Positions 25,501 to 36,436 of a stretch of DNA of 64,000 bases are shown here, piece by piece (position 1 is the stretch's first letter; each line of letters opens with the position of its first letter). A model generated the notes under the pieces. The model had not been told where the DNA came from. It did not search any database and saw only the letters and a list, made by a program, of their open reading frames with translations. Source of the stretch: Cloeon dipterum (Eukaryota > Arthropoda > Insecta > Ephemeroptera > Baetidae); NCBI RefSeq assembly GCF_949628265.1, contig NC_088786.1, forward strand, positions 22,279,681 through 22,343,680. The letters are read 5' to 3'. The position numbers were made by a program, and so were the translations under genes.

Positions 25501-28500
25501 TCTCCGCGCGGCGCAGCATCCTCTGCATGTGGCCTCTCTCGGTCGGGCTTATTTATGAAGACGTTGTAATAATTCAGCGGCCGCCGTGTGAGTGTGTTAT
25601 TACGCGCGGGGCGATTAAGCCCCCGCGCGCAAATCTCCGTTGCATGCGGTTCTCACACCGACATGCACCGCGTCTCCTTTTTTACGACGCGGTTTGCAAT
25701 TCCAGGAGACGATTTGCATTGATTGTTGCAATGAATTAAATTGAATGCGTGCAGCACACGGCGTTAAGATTTATTCAGGTTGTGCGATAAAGCGATAAAC
25801 TGCAGGACGCATTTTTTTATTAACTGCCCATTTGTCGCGAAAGAGAGTAAAGTTTATTTCGATATAATGATGAAGGCGAGAAATTTTGAGCAAGACGCGT
25901 TTATAGAGCACGACACTGAATGAATTCTTGAAATGCTTCCAAGCCTGCTCGAATATTGAAGCGCTCATGCAGTGGCCGGTTTGCCCAAGTCTTACTCACA
26001 TTAACAGCTCAATTTGCACTTTTATTAATTTATTGCTATGCGAATGCTGATTGGCCAGACCTCGCGCAGTACCTGTCTGAAGGTGCGTGGACGCCCCCAA
26101 AATACCTGCCTTTCTCGTCTATTAGCATTGTTCGCAATATAAATATTCATGGTGAAATTCGCTTCTCCTTAAGAGGTTTCACAATCTCGTTTCTCCTATT
26201 TTTCACCAAAACTATCACAATTTGCGGCTGTTTTTGCCCTTAAGCGCATCTCTTTTTCACAAATGCTCGCGCGACTGGTCCTCTCCTATATAACTCGTCT
26301 CGGCCGAGAGAATGCTTTATTATTATGCCGTCGAGAGTGTGTATGGGAAAAGCTGCACGCATCATTAAAATGTGAGTGATTCTTTTTTCAGGCATCAGTC
26401 GTAATAAATTGAAGGTTGTAACAAGAAAATAATAACTATCTCCGGTGGTCCTTTATGATATTTTCTCTTAAAAATATTCGGCCCAGGTCAAAGGGTTACT
26501 TGGCCTGCTATTTTACGGCCCCGCGCTTGATACATTTGCTCGCAGAACTGGTGCTGATGAGGTTCAGCAAAAGATTTTCACTGTGCCAGTGCTTTATGAC
26601 GGGGATAAGAAAAGGAGCGTCTTTTATTCATCTTCCCTACCTATCTCGCAGAAAAAAAGCATTCCACGGAGAGATATGTTTGTAAAAAATTAATTTTCTC
26701 CCTATGAATGAGTAAGTCAAATTTAGCCAAAATTTCTGTTTCGAAGGAAAATTATCGCGTGCATCGGGTCTATTAACAATTCAAACTGTTGGACATAATA
26801 TCGTACTTCCCCTTTCAACGCGTCGATAGGATTACCAGCGTTTGGTTCATCACAATATTTGCACAAGCAATCGTGCTGGTCAAACGAACACGCCACGAGC
26901 CAAAATACCCATACGTGTGTGCGTCAACAGAGATGTGCCGCAAGGGAATCCCTGTTTTGCATAATTAAGTGCAACGACCTGCTTTCTTTAATACTCGACA
27001 AATTTGTCCACACTGGCTGTTTTGGAATTTGCGTCATCGGACTTTTTTTCAAACAAAAGTTTAGAAGCTCGGTTTACTTTTGGCAGACCTGCAAACTCGG
27101 TGGAATGTGTGACGGTGGGCTGGTCCTCCGTCTCAAGAAAAGGGTCGCACGCTTTTCTACCGCGCGCAGCCAGTACCTGGAAAATAACATTAAAATAATT
27201 TTTCAAATTGACATCCGTGTGTATGTGTGTGTGTTCTTCCTCTGCAGCAGCTGGCAGAAATCTCTATTGTTGCCGCTGTTGTGGAGCGAGCGAAGAGGCA
27301 ATTAAACAATCATTACACATATTTGCCTGTTTGCTCCTCACGGCAGCTTCATCAGATTTGAGATAAATAAAATTATAACCCGTTAAACTGATAACGCGCT
27401 TAACAGTTTGTCTCCGAAATTAATGGTCATGAAGGAGAGGATAGAGAAACAAAAGTAATTAATTTTTTACGACCCGCCGGGGCAAGAAAGAAAAATGCTG
27501 CCTAAGATTAGAGAAGGGATAGCACCAAACGGAAGCTAAATATTACTCCTTTATTTTACACGGCAGCAAACATAATATCTTTCGAATCCTCCAAGTTTCT
27601 CCAGTAGTTGTCTGTAAACTGAGCGAATAGCAACGACGCAGCCGCGGTCTCTATATATATATTACCTATTAGACGAGATCCCTAGCACGCGATGCTAAGC
27701 CACCGATTTTTAATAGAAACATCATCATCGTCAGGTGAAGCGCTGCCGCGGCAATTATTGATAGCCTTGCGAACCTCTCGCGGCTAATTAGAGAACAAAA
27801 ATTAATAACCGAAGGTTTTCACGATATTCCTTTTCCTTTCTTGCAATCAGCAACTTAAAAGTAATTAACAAAAGCGGGTAAAAAGTGAAAATGTTTCTCT
27901 TCATATTCTGTCAAATCATAAATCATTTTTAAAATCACGTCACATCAAATTAACTAGGTTAACTATATTTTTGGCTTTGTGTTTCAGTCTCCATTGTCAG
28001 AGTTTGCGCCAGCTTCCTGATGCTCATGGTGGTCGCAGCCCATACGCTCCCAACTACCACTACTACTACAGAGAGGGTCGAATCTGTAAAAAAGCAAAAG
28101 CTAAGAAGATTTTGGTGGAGTAATCCATGCGGTCATCAGGGCGATCATTTTCCCCATGTGTCACGTAATGCGTCCAGAAAAAAGGATCATAAAACCGTAA
28201 ATGAAACTGCAGTGGTGATAGAACTAGAAATTGCGCACAGCCATATCAAGGATATTTTTAACAAAACTACGGTAAGTTTTGTCATTACTTTCAGCTATTT
28301 ATAGAGTGCTTATTTCTCTAGACAAAGTAACAGAAAGGTCAATTTTTCTACTAAACTAACGCTTACGATCCCTACTTGATATCATTAATGCACGAGATTA
28401 TCAACTTCGGTTATTATATTCAATAACTCATTTAGTATAGATTTCACCATAGCTTTTTTAAGTTATGTATTTGAGCAATTTGCATCTTTTACGTTTTCCT

Positions 28501-30224
28501 AAAATAATATTTTCATTATCTATTGCATGGTCTTCTGACGCTATTAAACACTCTTACAGAATCGGACACAAAGACTCACTGTCAATTACGCGCTTCTAAC
28601 TAAAATTTTTATGACGATGGAGGTGTAATCACTGATTTGTTTTCATTGGTTGAAGTTGAGATTTGTATTTTTCTTGACATGTTTCGGCTCCAACTGGCGC
28701 CCAAGTCATGAGGGGGTCCTGACACGTAGACCCTCAGGTACAAACTCGACTTCAACCAAGAGAACAAGTACGGCTATTTCTCCATCATCAAAAATGCCTC
28801 TCCTAAGTGAAAATAACAAAAGTTGTATTTCTAATCATATAAAAATGATAGTAATTTCGCAAACGATGTATAAAATTTCTAATCGTTTGGTCTCTTTCTA
28901 GGTAGCATTTCCAAACACGGAATTGAATTACCCTTGGCTGCCAAAAGCGGACGAACTATTAAAACAGGTTACAAAACGAAAGGTAGTTAATAATAGCGTT
29001 TTACCTCGATCCATTCTAATACCGGAAACTTTATCCTGATAATTAGATTACACCTGCTTTTGCCAAATTTTATAAAGGACTTATGAAATTTGCCATCACT
29101 ATTGAGTGCTTGATGAGAGGAGAAGAGTGCGATAACTTTCGCAAAAGGCACGGTCTGCCCTACAGGACAGTTGCCGAAAATGACGCACGGAACAGGGTAC
29201 TTGCGGAACTCAAGGGAAAACTACGAAAGGTAATAATTAAATTCTGAAAGCCCAACTAAATTGAATGATTCATATATAAAAGTTAGATCATTAATTTGCG
29301 ATACATATTTCACTTCACAGTTTCCAATAACTAATTCAATTCAATTCAAACTTTATTTAGCTTGTGTGTTTACTATAGATCAGGTGGACTTCATCTCTAT
29401 AATGCAGGCACCCACTTGCAAATTCACACAAATAATGCATTCAACAAAATAACAATAACATCTCTGCATGCGCTTACAAATCTTTGACATAAATTCTATC
29501 CATTAACTCATCGCAGTATATACATTTTACTTTGAATTTGTGCAATAAGCTTGAAAATTCATTGAGTCAGGTCAGAGTTCGAGACCTAGACGGAACGAAA
29601 TATGGGCAAGGCATTTTGGTTAAAGAGTTCAAGTTTTTGGAAAACAAACTTGTCTGAGGCGGCACATATTAACTCAGGCTTTGCACTTTGCAAGCGTATT
29701 GTGATCGTGCACGACTCTGCGGTTTTTGTGAAGTATTGCCGATAAAATCATATAGAAGAAACAGTAAACAACTCTTCTTTGAACATCATAATATTAAAAT
29801 CGATGATCTTAACAATAATGATTTTGAATACAAAAATTTCTTTGGATGAGATCTAACAACAGAATTTAACCAATTGAAAAGATATTTCTAAAAAAATGAA
29901 AAGAAACTCGTTACTAAAACTATTTCTATTTGATTGTTTCAGCTGTTATGTGAAGTTAACGATTTCCTTTGGACGAGAGTTAAAAAGCTGCCACCGGCAC
30001 CTATCAATTTTTACTCTATCGATTTTAAATGGCTTGAAGAAGTGGACGGATCGGGAACAACAAATATCAAGCATGATTATGTGGTATTCAAGACGTACTT
30101 CGAATACTTGTCTAAATGGGTACACTTGACAAAAAAGCTAGCGAAAAGAGTGCTTCGGCAACATGCCGGCCATAAAAAAAACAAAAGCAGTAGAGTGCAA
30201 AAGTCGAAAACTGTTAAAGTCTAA
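19361..30224 (+). CDS. Secreted helical protein, possible orphan cytokine (7 coding exons)
   Basis: Coding exons: 19361-19367, 27988-28271, 28560-28622, 28730-28807, 28902-28982, 29047-29229, 29943-30224. The model gives about 325 residues. The first exon codes only ATGAAAG before a GTAAGG donor. Joining it in frame to exon 2 creates a signal peptide (residues 1 to about 22, MKVSIVRVCASFLMLMVV). Next come a six-Thr run (25-30) and a WWSNPCG motif (45-51). Sequons lie at N63, N74, N94, N98 and N140. Mature cysteines are C50, C192, C199 and C235. Amphipathic helical stretches lie near 77-97, 101-117, 175-195, 215-250 and 275-303, followed by a Lys-rich tail. Small phase-0 exons and a long helix near the C-terminus recall class I helical cytokines (the insect Unpaired type), but I found no decisive motif. 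All junctions are GT-AG except exon 4/5 (see findings). TATA promoter upstream; convergent with SPTLC1. Confidence 0.7.
19368..27987 (+). other. 8.6-kb first intron of the secreted-protein gene
   Basis: The donor GTAAGG follows the 7-nt first coding exon; the acceptor TTTCAG precedes exon 2 at 27988. No coding exon of another gene is supported inside; frames such as 26859-27305 are not protein-like. The 3' half is patchily GC-richer than the surrounding DNA. It holds TATA-like strings at 25274-25282 (TATATAATA) and 26287-26293 (TATATAA), which could be alternative promoters or enhancers, and a GT/AT microsatellite at 22493-22538. Confidence 0.55.
22493..22538. repeat. Compound GT/AT/AC microsatellite, self-complementary
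   Basis: About eight GT units run into about eleven AT units, then a short ACACAC block. Because (GT)n is complementary to (AC)n and (AT)n to itself, the tract can fold as a hairpin. Short ORFs crossing it on both strands are artefacts. Confidence 0.9.
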
Positions 30225-31729
30225 ACTGACACAGGTGGACAGTGTGAGATGGTTTTCACGTTTATAGTTACACGTTAAGTTAAAAAACTGCAAAAAGAAA
30301 TATTGGCCAAATAGCACAGCGGTTGCTTCACACTAATATACATATCACTAGTTTTAGTAATTTATTCAATCATACTGTTAATAATTAATGACTGCTATAA
30401 AAGGTGCATTCCAAACAAGTTTTAACTTATTTATCATGTACGTATAATGTAAAATTTTTAAACTATCGAGAAAATATTTTTCGCAGAGAATGCAATAATT
30501 TTAACTTGACAAGTATCATTTCGAACAATCTTAAAGCTAAAAATTTGTAGAGTTTAGAAAATATGTGTTTCAGTAGACTGAAGGTAGATTTAATTTGAAT
30601 TTTGATGTCAGAACCTTGGGATAGCTGAATACGCTTTTAAGATTTTAAAACTCGCTTTTCGCAGGAGAACGAAAATTAATTTCACGTTTGGCAATAATTA
30701 TGGACATAGTGCAACAAACCGTATGACAATTGCCACAGATTTGCAATGAAAACACACCAGGATTGATTTGCTAAAGTTTATCGCCCAGCAATTAAAGTCC
30801 ACCTTGTGAACATTCCTATGTATATAATTATGTGTAGTATTAATATATTTATGTCATTTATTACCTCAGTAACTTTGTAGTAATTTATTATACTATGTTA
30901 AAGAAAGCATTTTTCAATTTCAATTTACATTGCTCAACAATTGATGCCTAAGACAAATATTTATGTGCCTTTTGATGATAGTGTTCATAGTTCATATTAA
31001 TGGGAAGAACTGTATTTAAAGTAATCAACCTTTTTTACTGTGTGCACGCACTCCTCAATGATGAGTCAAAATGCACTTCAATAGTTCCTTGCAGGTTGAG
31101 CCCGCATTTCATCGCGACTCAGCTGACGTGTTAAAATTATCAAAACTTAAAAGTCGGTTTTTTTGTGAAGTTTTGAACTTGTTTTGTAAGTTATGTTAAA
31201 TAAATAGAAGATTGAAAATGGACAGTTCGTATTTTACTTAAGTTTACCCATTTTAGTAAAATAACGGAAGTTCTAAAGTAAAATAAGGTAGTTGTAAATA
31301 AAATAATACAACTACCTTATTTCAAGCTGCTAAATATAAGAAAGTGCATCTAAATAATATCGTTATATTAATGTACTCTGTGTTGTACACCGTTGGTGTC
31401 TAATAAATACAATAATAATAAAATAAAATAAATTAACAAACTTTGAATTGAATTATAACAATTTCAACACTTATTGTAAACAAAATTATTTCTGATTGAA
31501 AGCTAAATTTTCAAACAAAATTGCGAGTTTTTATTTTGAAGATCTGCTGGATACATCATCTTACAATAATTCAAACTGTGACAAATTATGCAACAATAAT
31601 TGTGCTTTGTATAATATATTGCAACTTCTTCGACAAGCAATTTTCCAAAACGTTCATGATTATGAAAATAGCAGTTAAAAATTAAAAATGCACTTATGGT
31701 AAAGTCTTAAAGCATAACTCTGGATAGAC
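30225..31729. other. Convergent intergenic/3' UTR region
   Basis: AT-rich DNA between the stop of the secreted-protein gene (30224) and the stop of SPTLC1 (31730). It probably holds both 3' UTRs. AATAAA-type signals for the plus gene occur around 31197-31203, and a dense AATAAA cluster lies near 31400-31430. A minus-strand AATAAA at 31535-31530 fits SPTLC1. No coding exon is seen. Confidence 0.5.
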
Positions 31730-34700
31730 TTAGAGTTGGATTTTGAAAACACTCTCTGCACAATTCTTGAGGGTTTTTACTGCGAATTCGATTTCATTCT
31801 TGGACAATAAGGCATTAACTGTGACCCGTATGCTTGGCTCTGGCAGATTCACTTCTCTATCAGACAGATATGCAGCAGTTGTCAATGCTAGGCCAGCCTC
31901 CTCACACTGCGAATCAGAAGTAGACAGATTTGAGCAACAATAAAATGTAAATTTTGTTATATTTTTTGTTTAAAGGCATCATGATTGCTTTTTTTTAACT
32001 CCTCACCCAATGATTCTCAAGCAGCGTAGGAACCAATTTATTTACAATTTACAGTCTATGCCATTTACCATTTTATTTAAGAATTAAAAATAATCCCTTC
32101 ATGTTAATCACACTACTTGACCTAGTTGATCTTGTCATTTTAATTTTTTAGTGCATGATCAGTATAGAAAAATTATTCATTTGCAGAAATCACGCTTAGT
32201 GGAAGAAACAAGCAATAGATTGTAAGTTAGTTTGATTTATTTTCGTGAGCAATTTAGCCTTCTTGGGTTAAGTCTTTAGCGAGTCACGATGCTTAACTTG
32301 TCTCACCAAATTTAAACCATCACTAAAGAAGAATGTAAATGGTCATTATCAATGTTCGCCAGTTTTGCAATGCGCAAAAAGGCACCACAATTATACATTA
32401 CTCAAAAATAGCAGCTGAAAATTGCAGAAAAAACATATGCAGGGGGATTTTCTAGTAAAAATGCAGGTCTTTGCAAATCCTGATTATGCTTTTTTACGCA
32501 AAAATACGCTTTAAGCAAATTGTGGTGACTGAGTTCTGTTTTGTGTCTGCAGGGAGTCTCTCATTAGTCAGTGGAGTTTTTAAAAGGCTTGAATCATGAA
32601 TCATTTAGGCGCAAAATGTTTAGCACTGTGCGAACTGAGGAACTGTAATCATTGTACTTTATGTGCGTTAAGATACAACTTGCGCCGCTGAAGAATTGCA
32701 AATATGTCAATCTTACAATTGGATTGGATTTGAATTAATCAAGTAAATAGCTTTTTTTTAATTGTTTGCCCAATTTTTCAAGGTGGACTTAATGGAGTAG
32801 CTTAAATATTGTACATTAGCTTTCACTAACTGATTCTTATGCTAACTTTTAACCACTAGCTCAAATAAATCAATTTTAAGTTTTTCATCATTTAGGATGC
32901 GACTCTGATCACCATCAATCCTAAAAGTTTCTGATGCGTGCCGATTATAAAGACAAATGACCAAGTCTCAAATTATTCAAAATAAGTGATTCCCTACCTC
33001 TTCGACAATTTCATTGAGGAGTTGTTCATCTGCGACCTTGTCCCCAGATGGATTGGCAAGGCGAATATGTTTGATGACAGACTCGGGGTGACCGTGCACT
33101 CTCAGGTCTGAGGGCAGCTGGCTGCTCAGCTGAGAGTGAATAAAGGTAGAGTTGTCTCTGAGTGTCTGGAAGATGGACGGATCTCTCTGCATGATGTCAA
33201 GCGCGGTAATGGCAGCAGCCATAAGAAGAGGAGGCGCAGAAGCAGAAAAGCAATATCCTGAATAACGGAATATTGATAACGTACTGAAGGAACTTGAACT
33301 GAAACATTTACCAAGACCAGAGAGCCTTTGATGTTCAATGATAAAGTGTGAGCCGACGCAAAAGCCTCCAATCGACCCGATCGAGTTTTCCAAACTTCCC
33401 GAAATCATGTCCAATTCAGATGGATCAATGTTAAAGTACTCGGTGAGACCATGTCCGGTCTTGCCAATGGTTCCAAAGGAGATCGCCTCGTCAAGGAAAA
33501 AGCGCAGCTTGTACTTCTCTCTCAACTCAAGCAGTTTTGGCAGAGGAGCCATCAACCCCGTGTTCATGTAAATTCCCTCAGCGACCAAGAATCGCCGTGT
33601 CCTCTTAGCCTTCTTTGGATTCTGTTTAGATATGACATTTTGCATTAATTGATTCTCAATTTAAGGACAGGTCTACCTTTCTGTCCAAGTCCGCCTGTTC
33701 CATTAGCAACCGCTCGAGATCCTCCATGTCATTGTGCTTGAAATAGTTGATCTGGCTTCGAGAAGCGTCTAAGCCCTTTTGAATGGCAAAATTCACCATT
33801 TCGTCCCTGCAATATATCTTGTTATCACTTTTAATCTCATATTAGGTTTGCCATACACAAATATCACATCAGAGCGCTTAGCATAAGCAGGAATTGCACT
33901 GGCAATGGTCGAAAATCCATAAGAATAGACAACAGCCTCTTCACACTTCATGTATTCGGCCAGCTTGTCTTCAAGATCCAAATGAACCTCTGGAAGATAC
34001 AATTGATTATAACATAAACACTAACGCTTGTCAATTGTAATAGTCATACCAGTTGTCCCGTAAAATCCTCTGGGCCCACATGATCCTACTCCATAATGAG
34101 AGAGGCATTCCAGGGCTGACTTCTCAATTTCAGGGTTCTCAATCATGCCAAGATAGTTGTTGGTTCCAAGGTTCAGGCAATTCCGCTCACCAAGCTGGAT
34201 GTATTTTCCAACCTACAACAAAGTTCAAATAGTTGATATTCAATGTTCAGACAGTCAAATTTAAATCCTGATAACTACAATATTTTCAAATGAAAAATTA
34301 GAATCTATTTTAAGGATTACTATAGATTATTTGTCATATTCGTGACATTCATCAGAATAGAGCAAAATAAAAAAAAAATCAGAGAGTATACAATTTTATT
34401 AGACACCAACGTTTTGCGACTTAAAACTTAATTAGATGGTCTATAACAGGTGTATACAAAGAATTACTGAAATGCTGAACTATGCACTCTCTCTAGTCAC
34501 AAGCACATGTGCAAATTGATGATAAAAATACAATTTTAATCTCAAGGGAATTTTAAAATGTAAGCATAGGCTGAAAATTTTCTGGTCACTCATTCCACTT
34601 TGAGATTTATTTCCTAAATACATCATTTAAAAAATTGTGCAAACCTTTAATTTAGCAATTATTGTTTATCCCTTGAAAAGTAATCCGAACACATAAGGTC

Positions 34701-36436
34701 TATGAGCCTTTTTCAGGGTGGTAAAAGAATGTAACACTCAGTCATCTGAGCTTTGCAGATTGCGATACCCTTCTCCATGCCAAAAATATACTAATGGTGA
34801 GTTTAAAGCGATCAATGATATTCAATTATTGTAATTTCCCTCATTGTCAGTGCGGCGAGATAATACCTACTGGGTGAGTCAGAATTTGACGCTTTACCGC
34901 AACCGTTTTCCTCAATTTTAATTAAAAGTTGAGGGGACAGTTGAGGTTTGGAGCTAATTTGGACTCGCCCACTCTGTTACAAATTGTTTTCGCTTGTTCT
35001 GTGCACTAATTCTTGCTTGTGTTTACTTAAATTTTTTTATATACTGTATTACTGTTAATCAAGTTCCATAGGCATTTTGGGTGTGGACTGGTGTCTGTAA
35101 TGTACTCACCATACACGAGCAGAATTAAAAAAGTGTCTTCTTTTTCTCACAAACATTTAGCGTGTCAAAAATTGGTTTAAGTGAGCATTATACTATTTAA
35201 GACACAAAATGTGTGTAAATTAGAATAATAATGTTATCTAACAAGGGTAATGGTCCTAAAAATATGATGTTTATGATACAATACAATAATAGTGTTTTCG
35301 AAAGTAATATATAGCTCCTGTTGTTTGAGTTTCGTTAAAATGTCGAAATTTTAATAAATTTCAAAGCAAGACGAATCAAATGATATACGATTTTATACTG
35401 TTGCTAAAGTTTGTGTTTTTTTCCTAATATTTGAGACAGAAAAGTGCTCTGGGAAAATTGAACGCAGAAAAAGAGCAACAAAAAAGTGGTTCTGAATTAC
35501 TAAGTGGTAAAGATGCTGTGCACAGCCAGGGATTTTTTCTAAGTGTTGTCATAGAATCAAGCTTCCTTTTGGCCGTTTTAATTTTTGCCGGCTGCTTAAC
35601 TTCTTGGTAAGTTTGAATCAACTCAAGTTCCAGATATTGAGCAGAGGAAAATAATTGTTCAGCATAATGCTTTAGCAAATATCATCAGCTTTCCGAATTT
35701 AAAAATACTTTTGATCTAGCACTCTTAGCAGCTGAATTTCAGAGCTCGATCAGAGTATCCATCATTTTTCCTATCAATAAATTTTCAAGTATTTTTTTTG
35801 TGAAAGTCAGAAAATCTTTGTCAACACTAGATAGAGATTTTCAAGATTTTTCACTTAAGCTATCAGCTTTTAAAGCCATGGAGTTTAAAATTTTGAAATT
35901 TGAACGGCTGCAAATTGTGGAAAGATTTCCTTTGGTATATTTTAATTATGAATGATATTAATTAAAAAAATCGGATCTATTATTGGTATTTCCTCCTAGT
36001 AGATAATTTGTCTTGAAATTGTATTTTTCTATATTATACCTTGCCAGAAACAATTCTGGGATGCAGAGCTCTACTATCTTGTGGCGTCGCAGGAACAAGC
36101 GGCTCAGGTGTCCATTCATCGATAAGCTCTTGTTCCTCCTAATATGAAGTAGGTGATTGCAAAATCAAATATATACAGCCGTAAAATAACAAAATTTTAC
36201 TGTTCTGGTCAGCCGTTCCCTGTCATGAGGGTTGTAGCTTGGCCTGAAGAGCAGCCACATAAGCCATGCGATAAGACCTGCCTCGAATAGTAGATGGTAA
36301 GTGGGCGCCTGTGAAAGATATGTAAAGCAAAAAATATTAATTATTAAAATAGAGAGTTGGAAATTGTAATAATATGTACATTTTGGAGCGCATTCAAGGA
36401 CTCAAAGAGTTCGTGGAACATGTCCAGGGACACCAT
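31730..36436 (-). CDS. SPTLC1: Serine palmitoyltransferase subunit 1 (SPTLC1), 9 exons
   Basis: Exons in coding order: 36436-36380, 36308-36201, 36138-36040, 34212-34050, 33989-33857, 33806-33677, 33621-33312, 33257-32998, 31906-31730. They encode 478 residues, the usual family size. With the PLP-binding SPTLC2 subunit, this ER protein condenses serine and palmitoyl-CoA, the first step of sphingolipid synthesis. Visible features are an N-terminal membrane segment (about 20-42, [10 protein letters not shown]), then the aminotransferase-fold core with [36 protein letters not shown] and [14 protein letters not shown], and the C-terminal PEPSIRV strand. Cys133 falls in SCGPRG, at the position mutated in human HSAN1. 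The subunit lacks the catalytic lysine, as expected. A 54-bp intron at 33311-33258 is open in frame and easily mistaken for coding. The last exon lies beyond a 1.1-kb intron. The start is set by the conserved N-terminus. Confidence 0.95.
34213..36039 (-). other. Large intron 3 of SPTLC1
   Basis: A 1.8-kb intron between exons 3 and 4, otherwise featureless and AT-rich. It contains a short segment resembling an exon of the neighbouring amine oxidase gene (35476-35513, listed separately). Confidence 0.7.
35476..35513 (+). pseudogene. Fragment resembling amine-oxidase exon 5
   Basis: This is identical over 23 nt to 38599-38621 of the oxidase gene (starting CAACAAAAAAGTGG, ending TTCTGAATT). It continues as AAGTGGTAAAGAT against AAGTGGAAAAGAT, about 35 of 38 matching. 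It lies antisense in an SPTLC1 intron and same-sense with the oxidase gene 3.1 kb away. No other oxidase exon is evident around it, so it is a small duplicated scrap rather than a working exon. Confidence 0.5.

Noticed and set aside
26859-27305. 148-codon open frame inside intron 1 of the secreted-protein gene
   Set aside because: No domain, signal peptide or splice support. The frame overlaps open frames on both strands in a GC-richer patch, so it is most likely chance.
28650-28901. 84-codon frame in the exon 3-5 interval of the secreted-protein gene
   Set aside because: Using it would need a 30-bp intron or the wrong splice phase. The alternative frame at 28730-28807 fits phase 0 after exon 3 and has better composition.
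32977-33645. Uninterrupted 222-codon SPTLC1 reading frame taken as a single exon
   Set aside because: It reads through a real 54-bp intron (33311-33258) and past the donor at 32997. Splicing restores the conserved family sequence and joins to the true last exon at 31906.
31391-34411. 17-bp sequence at 31391-31407 found inverted at 34395-34411, flanking part of SPTLC1
   Set aside because: One AT-rich 17-mer match in inverse orientation is near chance expectation for 64 kb. It shows no extension, duplications or element structure.
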